From assembly GCA_029781865.1 (NCBI GenBank), contig JAKOVW010000057.1, forward strand, positions 112,671 through 176,670: 64,000 nucleotides of DNA, in the 5' to 3' direction. Position numbers and translations under genes: made by a program. Below the pieces are notes generated by a model that was given only the letters and a program-made list of their open reading frames with translations, was not told where the DNA came from and made no database searches. How positions within the stretch are numbered: the stretch's first letter is position 1; every line of letters begins with the position of its first letter. This DNA is from Bacteroidota bacterium (GTDB lineage Bacteria; Bacteroidota; Bacteroidia; Chitinophagales; Saprospiraceae). This document shows positions 57,122 through 64,000 of the stretch, piece by piece.

Positions 57122-57955
57122 ATGACAAAATCCTATTCTATTGTATTCGTGTTGATTATGAGTCTGGCAATAGCCTGTAAATCGAGTTATGAGAAAATCA
57201 GAACGAGCTCTGATCCCCAACTCATTTTAAAGGCTGCGGACAAATATTACAAGAACAAAGATTATATTAAAGCACAGGGATTATATGAATTGGTCTTAAC
57301 CGCCTTTCGCGGACAAAAAGAAGCTGAAGAAATTTACTTTAATTACGCTTATACCCATTATTACCTGGCGGAAAATGAACTGGCTTCTCATCTGTTTAAA
57401 ACATTTGCAAGTACATTCATCAATAGCTCTAAAAAAGAGGAAGCTGATTTTATGTCCGTTTATTCTTTATATAAAACATCACCGGGTTACCGTCTTGATC
57501 AATCATCAACAGAAAAAGCTATTGAAGGCTTTCAACTTTTTGTAAATTCATATCCGAATTCTTCACGTATTGAAGAGTGCAATACCCTGATTGATGAATG
57601 CAGGGCTAAATTAGAACTCAAAGCATTTGAAGCCGGCAAACTATATTATAACATGGGGAATTACCAGGCTTGCGTAACCAGTTTGCAAAATGTATTGAAT
57701 GATTTTCCTGAAACAAAAAACGGAAGAGAAGTCAGATGGATGATTTGCAAATCATCCTTTTTGCTCGCTGAAAAAAGTATTTACGAAAAACAGAAAGAAC
57801 GCTATTTAGACGCCAAAGAATATGCAGATGATTTTATCAGAAGGTATCCCAATGGAAAATGGACTTCTGACATTCATGATATTTTGAAAAAAATTAATCA
57901 CAAATTAAAAACGCAGAATTATGATAGACATCAAAACACAAGTGCAGGGAATTAG
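57122..57955 (+). CDS. bamD: Outer-membrane assembly lipoprotein BamD
   Basis: TPR lipoprotein of the BAM complex that inserts barrels into the outer membrane. The 277-residue product has a lipoprotein signal (lipobox SLAIAC, C19) and five TPR-like helices pairs, including DKYYKNKDYIKAQGLYELVL and AYTHYYLAENELASHLFKTF, as in BamD/ComL proteins. It overlaps the start of the omega-subunit gene by 35 bases. The bamD-rpoZ-coaBC-porD order is characteristic of Bacteroidota. Confidence 0.92.
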   Translation: MTKSYSIVFVLIMSLAIACKSSYEKIRTSSDPQLILKAADKYYKNKDYIKAQGLYELVLTAFRGQKEAEEIYFNYAYTHYYLAENELASHLFKTFASTFINSSKKEEADFMSVYSLYKTSPGYRLDQSSTEKAIEGFQLFVNSYPNSSRIEECNTLIDECRAKLELKAFEAGKLYYNMGNYQACVTSLQNVLNDFPETKNGREVRWMICKSSFLLAEKSIYEKQKERYLDAKEYADDFIRRYPNGKWTSDIHDILKKINHKLKTQNYDRHQNTSAGN

Positions 57956-58262
57956 CCCGAACGTCAAAGCCAGAAATATCAAGGAATTCATAGAACACAG
58001 CGGCAACATCTATGAAACGATCAATGTTTTAACCAAGCGCGCAAATCAATTATCGAATGATATCAAGGAAGAACTGGTAGAGAAACTTGAAGAGTTTGCA
58101 TCCCATTCTGATACGATTGAAGAAGTTCATGAGAACAAGGAACAAATTGAAATTTCAAAATTCTATGAAAAACTTCCAAATCCGGCAATCATTGCAATAG
58201 AAGAATTCCTTGACAATAAAATTGAATATCATTACAAAAACATTCAACCCGACAACGAATAA
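57921..58262 (+). CDS. rpoZ: Bacteroidota-type RNA polymerase omega subunit
   Basis: A 113-residue protein with the conserved middle SGNIYETINVLTKRANQLSNDIKEELVEKLEEFASH and ENKEQIEISKFYEKLPNPAIIAIEEFL of the Bacteroidota omega family (I name shorter parts: NVLTKRANQL, KFYEKLPNP). Omega helps assemble RNA polymerase. Its ATG lies 35 bases before the end of bamD in another frame, so translation is probably coupled. It is followed by coaBC after 147 bases. Confidence 0.9.
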   Translation: MIDIKTQVQGISPNVKARNIKEFIEHSGNIYETINVLTKRANQLSNDIKEELVEKLEEFASHSDTIEEVHENKEQIEISKFYEKLPNPAIIAIEEFLDNKIEYHYKNIQPDNE

Positions 58263-58409
58263 TTCAGGAGTCCAGGATTTTGCTGTTCCGGCTATGGAAC
58301 AATAAGTAACCCATATAGATTTTGAGCTTAATTCGGTCATTCCTGTAAAAAGATTACCCGTACTTTAGTTTATAAAATCAAGGACAAAACCCTAATTAAA
58401 ATTTCAGTT

Positions 58410-59630
58410 GTGTCTGGCATAAGCAAATCACTGGAAGGCAAGAAAATCATACTTGGAATAACAGGCAGTATAGCTGCATACAAATCTGCATTTTTAGTAC
58501 GACTACTCACTAAAGCAGGCGCAGAAGTCCAGGTGATTATGACCGAAGCAGCAGCTGACTTTGTAGGACCCCTTACCTTTTCTACACTCAGCAATAGATC
58601 TGTTTTATCCCAATTAAGTATAGATCAGCAATGGTCCAAACATGTTGAACTTGGACTGTGGGCAGATCTGATGATAATTGCTCCTGCCAGTGCCAACACC
58701 ATTTCCAAGCTTGCCAATGGGATCGTTGACAATTTATTAAATGCAGTTTACCTATCTGCTAAATGTCCGGTTCTAATAGCTCCGGCCATGGATCTGGATA
58801 TGTGGAAACATCCTGCGACGCAAAACAATATTAAAAGACTAACCGAATTTGGGAATCAAATTCTGCCTGTAGGCGACGGGCTTTTAGCCAGTGGATTAAT
58901 CGGTCCCGGCAGATTGGCGGAACCCGAACAAATCTTTGAAGCGATATATAACCATTTTACCGGCAACCGACCCTTCTCAGGTAAGCACTTATTAATTACT
59001 GCCGGCCCAACTTATGAAGCCATAGATCCCGTACGTTTTATCGGGAATTATTCTTCTGGAAAAATGGGGATCCGGATTGCTGAAGAAGCTCTGAAAATGG
59101 GAGCAAACGTCACGCTGATTTTGGGACCAAGCAAAGAGAGCATTGAAGGCCACTCCAATTTAAACCTCATCAGAGTTCATTCCGCTATTGAGATGTTTGA
59201 AGCAGTTGAAAAGAGGTATAAAACTTCAGATCTGTTTATATTGGCGGCGGCTGTTGCTGATTTCAGACCTGAAAAAGCAGAACCCGAGAAGATCAAGAAA
59301 AACAACCGTAAACATCTTACACTTAATTTAATACCCACCCCGGATATTGCGGCTTATCTTGGCGCTCATAAGAAAAAAGATCAGTTTTTATGTGGCTTTG
59401 CTCTTGAAACCGAAAATATTGTTGAGCATGCCAGGGAAAAAATGTTAAATAAAAAAATGAACATGGTCGTTATCAATTCGCCAAAAGATGCCGGGGCTGC
59501 ATTTGAATACGACACCAATAAAATTATGATTTTGGATAATTCTGGGAAATTGGTTTCCTTTGAATTAAAGTCGAAAAAAGAAGTGGCCATAAGTATCTTA
59601 GAAGCAATAAGTGAAAGAATCCAAGCATGA
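58410..59630 (+). CDS. coaBC: Bifunctional phosphopantothenoylcysteine decarboxylase/synthetase
   Basis: Adds cysteine to phosphopantothenate and decarboxylates the product, two steps of CoA synthesis. The 406-residue protein has the N-terminal flavin decarboxylase CoaC with GSIAAYKS (17-24), APASANTISKLANGI and the PAMDLDMWKHP active-site region. The CoaB half shows ITAGPTYEAIDPVRFI, NYSSGKMG and AAAVADFRP. The start is GTG; no ATG is available in a suitable place. It shares a 4-base ATGA overlap with the porD gene. Together with coaX it covers three of the five CoA steps. Confidence 0.95.
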   Translation: MSGISKSLEGKKIILGITGSIAAYKSAFLVRLLTKAGAEVQVIMTEAAADFVGPLTFSTLSNRSVLSQLSIDQQWSKHVELGLWADLMIIAPASANTISKLANGIVDNLLNAVYLSAKCPVLIAPAMDLDMWKHPATQNNIKRLTEFGNQILPVGDGLLASGLIGPGRLAEPEQIFEAIYNHFTGNRPFSGKHLLITAGPTYEAIDPVRFIGNYSSGKMGIRIAEEALKMGANVTLILGPSKESIEGHSNLNLIRVHSAIEMFEAVEKRYKTSDLFILAAAVADFRPEKAEPEKIKKNNRKHLTLNLIPTPDIAAYLGAHKKKDQFLCGFALETENIVEHAREKMLNKKMNMVVINSPKDAGAAFEYDTNKIMILDNSGKLVSFELKSKKEVAISILEAISERIQA

Positions 59631-60538
59631 AAAAAAAGATTGTAATTCTGTCTGTTTTACTTTTTTCCTTCAATCACATCTGGTCACAGGAATTAAACGC
59701 CAATGTAAGAGTATCTTCACCGAATCTTGCATTGAGCGATAAATCTATCGTAAAACAATTAGAGCAAAATGTAAAAGACTTTCTGAATAGTCAGAAATGG
59801 ACTCAGGACGTGTTTGAACCCAATGAGCGTATTAAATGCAATTTTCAAATAACCATTAGTGCGGACAGAGGTGATAATAATTTATTGATTGATTTATCCC
59901 TGCAGGCTGTAAGGCCGGTATTTAATTCAAGTTACGAATCTCCGATGCTTAACATCAATGACAAACAAATTCCCATTCATTTTGATCCCTACAAGAATCT
60001 TGAAAATTCAAAAGAAACATTTTACGACAATTTGTCTGCGGTTTTGACTTATTATGCTTATTTAATACTTGCACTTGATTATGACAGTTTTAGTCTAGAA
60101 GGAGGCGAGCCTTATCTTCAAATACTGAACAACATGTTGAATTCTCTTCCTACAAATATTAAATCTTCAGATGATGCCTGGTCAGCAACAAAGGATAAAA
60201 AATACAACCGGTACTTCCTGCTTGAAAATCTAACCAATCCAAGAATGAAAGCATTCCGGAGGGCATTCTACGAATACCACCGCCTGGCCCTGGATGTGAT
60301 GTCAAAAGATCCGGCAGCTGCAAGATCTACCCTTTCCAATGTCATAGAAGATGTGGGCAGAGCAAATTCTTCCTATCCTCAATCTTACCTGATCAAACTT
60401 TTTTCATTTTCAAAAAGCCAGGAAATCATTGAAATTTTCAAACAAGGCAATACACAGGAAAAACAAAAAGTTCACCAGGCAATGACTCAAATGGATCCTG
60501 CGAATACAAGCGCTTATAATGTTCTCACAAAATCCTGA
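59627..60538 (+). CDS. porD: Type IX secretion-associated protein PorD (DUF4835)
   Basis: A 303-residue exported protein of the DUF4835/PorD family. A signal peptide (about 1-20, ending HIWSQ) is followed by the family hallmarks ELNANVRVSSPNL, PNERIKCNFQITI, and later YYAYLILALDYDSFSLEGGEPYLQ. In Porphyromonas PorD is among the proteins tied to the T9SS. It overlaps coaBC by 4 bases (ATGA), an order conserved in Bacteroidota. Confidence 0.9.
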   Translation: MKKKIVILSVLLFSFNHIWSQELNANVRVSSPNLALSDKSIVKQLEQNVKDFLNSQKWTQDVFEPNERIKCNFQITISADRGDNNLLIDLSLQAVRPVFNSSYESPMLNINDKQIPIHFDPYKNLENSKETFYDNLSAVLTYYAYLILALDYDSFSLEGGEPYLQILNNMLNSLPTNIKSSDDAWSATKDKKYNRYFLLENLTNPRMKAFRRAFYEYHRLALDVMSKDPAAARSTLSNVIEDVGRANSSYPQSYLIKLFSFSKSQEIIEIFKQGNTQEKQKVHQAMTQMDPANTSAYNVLTKS

Positions 60539-60556
60539 TCAGCAAATTAAACGGCC

Positions 60557-61141
60557 ATGAAAAAAAGGAAAATTGCGATTTTTGCATCCGGCAACGGCAC
60601 CAATGCCGCTCAACTAATCAAACATTTTAAAAATCATCCGCATGTACAAATTTCTTTGATTGTTTCCAATTCAAGCAAAGCAGGTGTACTTAAAGTTGCC
60701 AAGGATAATAACGTTCCGTTTTCAGTGGTCAACAAATCGTTGCTGGCCAACAATGGCTATATGACAGCCTTACTAAATTTATATGATGTTGATTTTATTG
60801 TTCTAGCGGGATTCTTGCTATTAATGCCCCCGTTTCTAGTCAAACTATTCGATCAGAAAATGATTAATATTCATCCGGCATTGCTTCCCAAACATGGTGG
60901 CAAAGGTATGTTTGGAAATAATGTACATCAGGCTGTCATTAATGATGGAGATACGGAAAGCGGTATGACCATTCATTATGTTAATGAAATGTATGACCGG
61001 GGTAAAATCATTTTCCAGGCTAAATGCAAAGTCGAACGAAAAGATAATGCAGATAAACTGGCCAAAAAAATTCAAGAACTGGAACACAAATATCTTCCGG
61101 AGTGGACTGAGAAATTAGTCATGCAAACTAGATTTATGTAA
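60557..61141 (+). CDS. purN: Phosphoribosylglycinamide formyltransferase
   Basis: Transfers a formyl group from 10-formyl-tetrahydrofolate to GAR in purine synthesis. The 194-residue protein starts MKKRKIAIFASGNGTN, the usual phosphate-binding N-terminus. It has NIHPALLPKHGGKGMFG with the catalytic asparagine and histidine, and DTESGMTIHYV with the catalytic aspartate. It lies 18 bases after porD and 4 bases before the carbonic anhydrase gene. Confidence 0.96.
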   Translation: MKKRKIAIFASGNGTNAAQLIKHFKNHPHVQISLIVSNSSKAGVLKVAKDNNVPFSVVNKSLLANNGYMTALLNLYDVDFIVLAGFLLLMPPFLVKLFDQKMINIHPALLPKHGGKGMFGNNVHQAVINDGDTESGMTIHYVNEMYDRGKIIFQAKCKVERKDNADKLAKKIQELEHKYLPEWTEKLVMQTRFM

Positions 61142-61145
61142 TGAC

Positions 61146-61691
61146 ATGGCAGCACCATTAATAAAAATAGACGATGCAGCTAAAATACCGGATGCATATC
61201 GGAATACACCTATTGAAGATTTATTGGGATATCACAATTTAAATAAATCGTTTAAAAACTATCAAAAAGCAGAAATGCTGATTGGTATGTGCATGGATAA
61301 CCGCAAACATCTGAATATCCCTGATAATTTTGCATACATCATTCGTTCAGGAGGTGCTAACCTCCGATATAGTGAATTTCGGGTTTCTTATGCAATTGCC
61401 GTAGGCGATTTAAGTCATATTGTTCTAATCGGACATAACAATTGCGGCATGGTAAATCTTATGGCGCGTAAGGAGTTATTCATTAATGGTTTGATTAGAA
61501 ATGCCGGCTGGACGAGAGAAGAAGCAGAAGATCATTTTTATCATTATGAACCTATTCATGAGATAGGCAATGAAATCCACTTCATTCTTAGCGAAACAAA
61601 CCGACTCAGATTGCGCTATCCTAAAGTCGTCATTGCTCCCATCTTGTATTTGGTAGAAGACAATTCTCTCAATTTGATTTCTGAGGATTAA
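61146..61691 (+). CDS. Beta-class carbonic anhydrase
   Basis: Zinc enzyme interconverting CO2 and bicarbonate. The zinc ligands are seen as CMDNR (C-x-D-x-R motif, about 51-55) and HNNCG (about 98-102, H-x-x-C). The length of 181 residues is near the small beta-class forms. It starts 4 bases after purN, and bicarbonate supply to purine synthesis is a possible link (inference). Last gene of the bamD-to-CA group. Confidence 0.85.
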   Translation: MAAPLIKIDDAAKIPDAYRNTPIEDLLGYHNLNKSFKNYQKAEMLIGMCMDNRKHLNIPDNFAYIIRSGGANLRYSEFRVSYAIAVGDLSHIVLIGHNNCGMVNLMARKELFINGLIRNAGWTREEAEDHFYHYEPIHEIGNEIHFILSETNRLRLRYPKVVIAPILYLVEDNSLNLISED

Positions 61692-61846
61692 ACAAATTAG
61701 AGATTATGTCAAAGTCAATTCCTGAATCTTCTAAAACAAGGAATTGTATTTCATCAGTCTTGACATTTTCCGTAATGATTGTTTTCAGAACAGGTCTTTT
61801 GTTCTTTGTATCTTAGTGATTCGTTACTTTGAAAAGGTGATGGATT

Positions 61847-64000
61847 ATGAATAGCAGACTGTTAGTATTATATACATTCTTTTATTTAGTCATAGGTTTG
61901 ATTTATCCATATTCCCAGGGCTGCATTGGACTAAAAGCAGATGCAGGACCAGATCAGGCCACCTGTGACCCCAATATGCCGATACAATTAATGGGAAGTT
62001 TCAATGGCACTCCTATAAAATATTTCTGGACTCCTGCCACCTTTTTAAGTGATCCAAATACAACAGATCCTATAGTAAATGCTCCTCCGGGAAAATACAA
62101 GTATACTTTTAATGTTGAAGCGCTTTCAAACACCAATCTAATTATTAATGGCAATTTTGAATCCGGCAATACTGGTTTTACTCATGACTACAATTATGGC
62201 TCACCAGGAGGACCTTTTGGTCCGGGCTGGTTAAGCGTGGGCACAACGCCTCCGAGCTACAACGGAAGCTGGTCGAATTGTGGAGACCATACAACCGGAA
62301 GTGGCAATCAACTCATTATCGACGGAAGTACTACACCAAATTCTAATGTGTGGTGTCAAACTGTTCCGGTCACCGCCGGAAAGATGTATCTATTCCGATT
62401 TTATATTCAAAGTATATATCCCGCAAATCCGCCCAACTTAATTGCGTTAGCAAATGGAGTTAGCATCGGGTCGGTTTCAGGTGCCGGAGTTTGCGACTGG
62501 CAGACATTCGAAGCTTGTTTTACAGCAACCTCCTCCACTGTAAAAATGTGTATTCAGGAAACTTCGTTGATCGGTTTCGGAAACGATTTTGCAATTGACG
62601 ATATTGAAATGTATGAAAAATGCATGGACAAAGATGAGGTAGATATTGAAATTGTCGATCTGAAAGCGAAGATACAGGTTCCCCAACAACCTAAATGCGG
62701 ATCAGATATTTTTGATTTAAATGGAATTGGGTCTTCAGCAGGACCAAACATCAGATATGAATGGAGATCTGAAGGAGGTAAAATCATTTCTCAAAATGGC
62801 TTAAGTGCAAAAGGACAAGGTAGTGGTAAATATTTTATTAAAATCATTTATCAAAACGGGAATGTAATTTGTGAAAAAGAAGATGAAGTTGATGTCAATC
62901 CCCCGGATGAATTAGAAGGCACTTTGGAAGTTGAAGGCATATCCAATTGCAACGCCGACACTATACTTTTGAAGGCCACTGCTTCGAACGGTAGCGGTAA
63001 TTTTGATTATCAATGGATTCCAGCAAATAAAATCCTGCGAGGTCAGCATGATTCTGTTGCCTATGTTACAGAAGCAGGATTATATAAAGTAGTCATTATC
63101 GATATGGATTCAGGCTGCGAAGTGGAAATTCAGGATGTAGTTGCATCAGACACGTTGAGGCCCAATCTTCAAATAAGCGGCGACACATTAATCAGTTGCA
63201 TAAAAAACAAGGTGCTGTTGTTTGGTAATCCATTTGACACATCAAGATATTCATACGAATGGAAGCTCCCGGATAGCAGCAGGATTAAAAACAAAGACAC
63301 TATCCTGTCTAATTCTTCAGGATTATTTTCATTAAAAATTATTGACAACGTAAATAAGTGTTACACAGAAAAATTTTTGTCGGTAAAAACAGATACGAGC
63401 AAACCTAATGTTGATTTAGGCCCTGATCAAAAAATTGATTGCATCAATTCTGATAAAGATATCATTCCAATTGCTAATAATACCAATGCGGTAATCAATT
63501 ATTACTGGACCTTACCTTCCGGAATCATACCGGTTGAAACTTCTTTGTTGAATAAAAAAGTCAATACGGCAGGACGAATCATACTTCGCCTGGTGAACAC
63601 GACTAATGGCTGCGAAATATCGGATACCCTTTTTATTGATGATATTCGTGTATTACCTTCAGTAGACGCAGGTAATGGTGCTATCTTAAATTGCAAACTA
63701 AAAGATTATACATTAGACGGTTCCAATTCTAAAATTGATTCGAGCCGGTTTTCATGGTCAACATCGAATGGAAACATCCTTTCCGGTGCCAATACATTGA
63801 ACCCAGTTGTGAATGCTCCGGGATGGTATTACCTCAATCTCGAAGACACCATCAATCATTGCAGGAATATCGATTCTGTTTATATCAACCAGAATATTTT
63901 AACTCCCATTGCTAAACTTGGGCCTGATAGAGTTTTTACCTGCGCTGATTCCATTTTGACTCTTGATGGTTCCAATTCTTCTCAAGGCGGTCAATTGAGA
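61847..64000 (+). CDS. N-terminal part of a giant Ig/PKD-repeat surface protein (continues past the window)
   Basis: An open frame of 718 codons from ATG at 61847 to the window edge with no stop. A signal peptide (about 1-25, ending PYSQG) is followed by a PKD-like module (26-95). A jelly-roll carbohydrate-binding-like domain comes next (about 98-258, NLIINGNFESGN ... FAIDDIEMYEKC). At least five and a half Ig/PKD-like modules of about 80-90 residues follow, each with a cysteine near the start and a YxWxxP core (for example YEWRSEGG, YQWIPAN, YEWKLPDS, YYWTLPSG, FSWSTSNG). Such proteins usually end in a T9SS sorting domain; that part is outside the window. Confidence 0.85.
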   Translation, partial: MNSRLLVLYTFFYLVIGLIYPYSQGCIGLKADAGPDQATCDPNMPIQLMGSFNGTPIKYFWTPATFLSDPNTTDPIVNAPPGKYKYTFNVEALSNTNLIINGNFESGNTGFTHDYNYGSPGGPFGPGWLSVGTTPPSYNGSWSNCGDHTTGSGNQLIIDGSTTPNSNVWCQTVPVTAGKMYLFRFYIQSIYPANPPNLIALANGVSIGSVSGAGVCDWQTFEACFTATSSTVKMCIQETSLIGFGNDFAIDDIEMYEKCMDKDEVDIEIVDLKAKIQVPQQPKCGSDIFDLNGIGSSAGPNIRYEWRSEGGKIISQNGLSAKGQGSGKYFIKIIYQNGNVICEKEDEVDVNPPDELEGTLEVEGISNCNADTILLKATASNGSGNFDYQWIPANKILRGQHDSVAYVTEAGLYKVVIIDMDSGCEVEIQDVVASDTLRPNLQISGDTLISCIKNKVLLFGNPFDTSRYSYEWKLPDSSRIKNKDTILSNSSGLFSLKIIDNVNKCYTEKFLSVKTDTSKPNVDLGPDQKIDCINSDKDIIPIANNTNAVINYYWTLPSGIIPVETSLLNKKVNTAGRIILRLVNTTNGCEISDTLFIDDIRVLPSVDAGNGAILNCKLKDYTLDGSNSKIDSSRFSWSTSNGNILSGANTLNPVVNAPGWYYLNLEDTINHCRNIDSVYINQNILTPIAKLGPDRVFTCADSILTLDGSNSSQGGQLR

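Noticed and set aside
58282..58302. Short hairpin TGTTCC-GGCTAT-GGAACA after rpoZ
   Set aside because: Only six pairs, no T-run; too weak for a terminator call.

Overview
The window is a chromosomal segment of a member of the Bacteroidota, probably of the Saprospiria/Chitinophagia side of the phylum. The evidence is a complete type IX secretion core (porP/sprF-like, gldK, gldL, gldM, gldN), a porD (DUF4835) gene, a delta-60-repeat protein with a type IX C-terminal sorting domain, the Bacteroidota-type short omega subunit of RNA polymerase, AT-rich spacers, few Shine-Dalgarno sites, and TAnnTTTG (-7) promoter motifs in front of many genes. Genus or species cannot be fixed from the sequence alone. 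I see no phage, insertion sequence, CRISPR array or integron; this is housekeeping and envelope-biogenesis DNA with some accessory surface genes.

Layout. 0.1-2.6 kb: glyA, truA (convergent, overlapping) and a small DoxX-like membrane protein. 2.9-6.6 kb: the tig-clpP-clpX proteostasis operon and tRNA-Leu(UAG). 6.7-10.4 kb: a bifunctional RelA/SpoT enzyme and purA. 10.4-14.5 kb: a minus-strand set of rimK, an M14 aspartoacylase-like enzyme, a PBP4-type carboxypeptidase and a lipoprotein methyltransferase. 14.7-21.3 kb: an MFS (UMF1) transporter, a beta-helix lipoprotein, and a glycosyltransferase cassette headed by an unlisted 51-residue membrane peptide. 21.6-29.2 kb: DUF255 thioredoxin protein, porP-like gene and gldKLMN. 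29.3-34.2 kb: a PhnP-like metallohydrolase with a small partner, an outer-membrane barrel, a lipoprotein and a TonB-dependent receptor-type barrel. 34.4-38.8 kb: rbfA, recG, an exported ankyrin protein and a serA-like dehydrogenase. 39.1-40.2 kb: an unusual exported protein built from 12-residue repeats. 40.6-44.8 kb: tdk-purH-coaX-outer membrane protein operon. 44.9-50.5 kb: an unknown protein coupled to a rhomboid protease, a 57-residue ORF, murQ with a sodium/solute symporter, and an MFS transporter. 50.6-56.9 kb: a TMTC-like TPR membrane protein, the delta-60 cargo protein, a LolA-like protein and a GH3-family protein. 57.1-61.7 kb: bamD-rpoZ-coaBC-porD-purN-carbonic anhydrase. 61.8 kb to the right edge: the N-terminal 718 codons of a very large Ig/PKD-repeat surface protein.

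Together, the machinery for exporting proteins across the outer membrane (gldKLMN, porP, porD, bamD, LolA-like) lies within the same 64 kb as likely cargo or surface proteins (delta-60 protein, giant Ig/PKD protein, perhaps the 12-residue-repeat protein). The rest is purine, folate, CoA and (p)ppGpp metabolism plus peptidoglycan recycling. The least explained parts are the KAI-repeat protein, the glycosyltransferase cassette with its small membrane peptide, the rimK/M14/PBP4/exported-methyltransferase operon, and the unknown gene coupled to the rhomboid protease.
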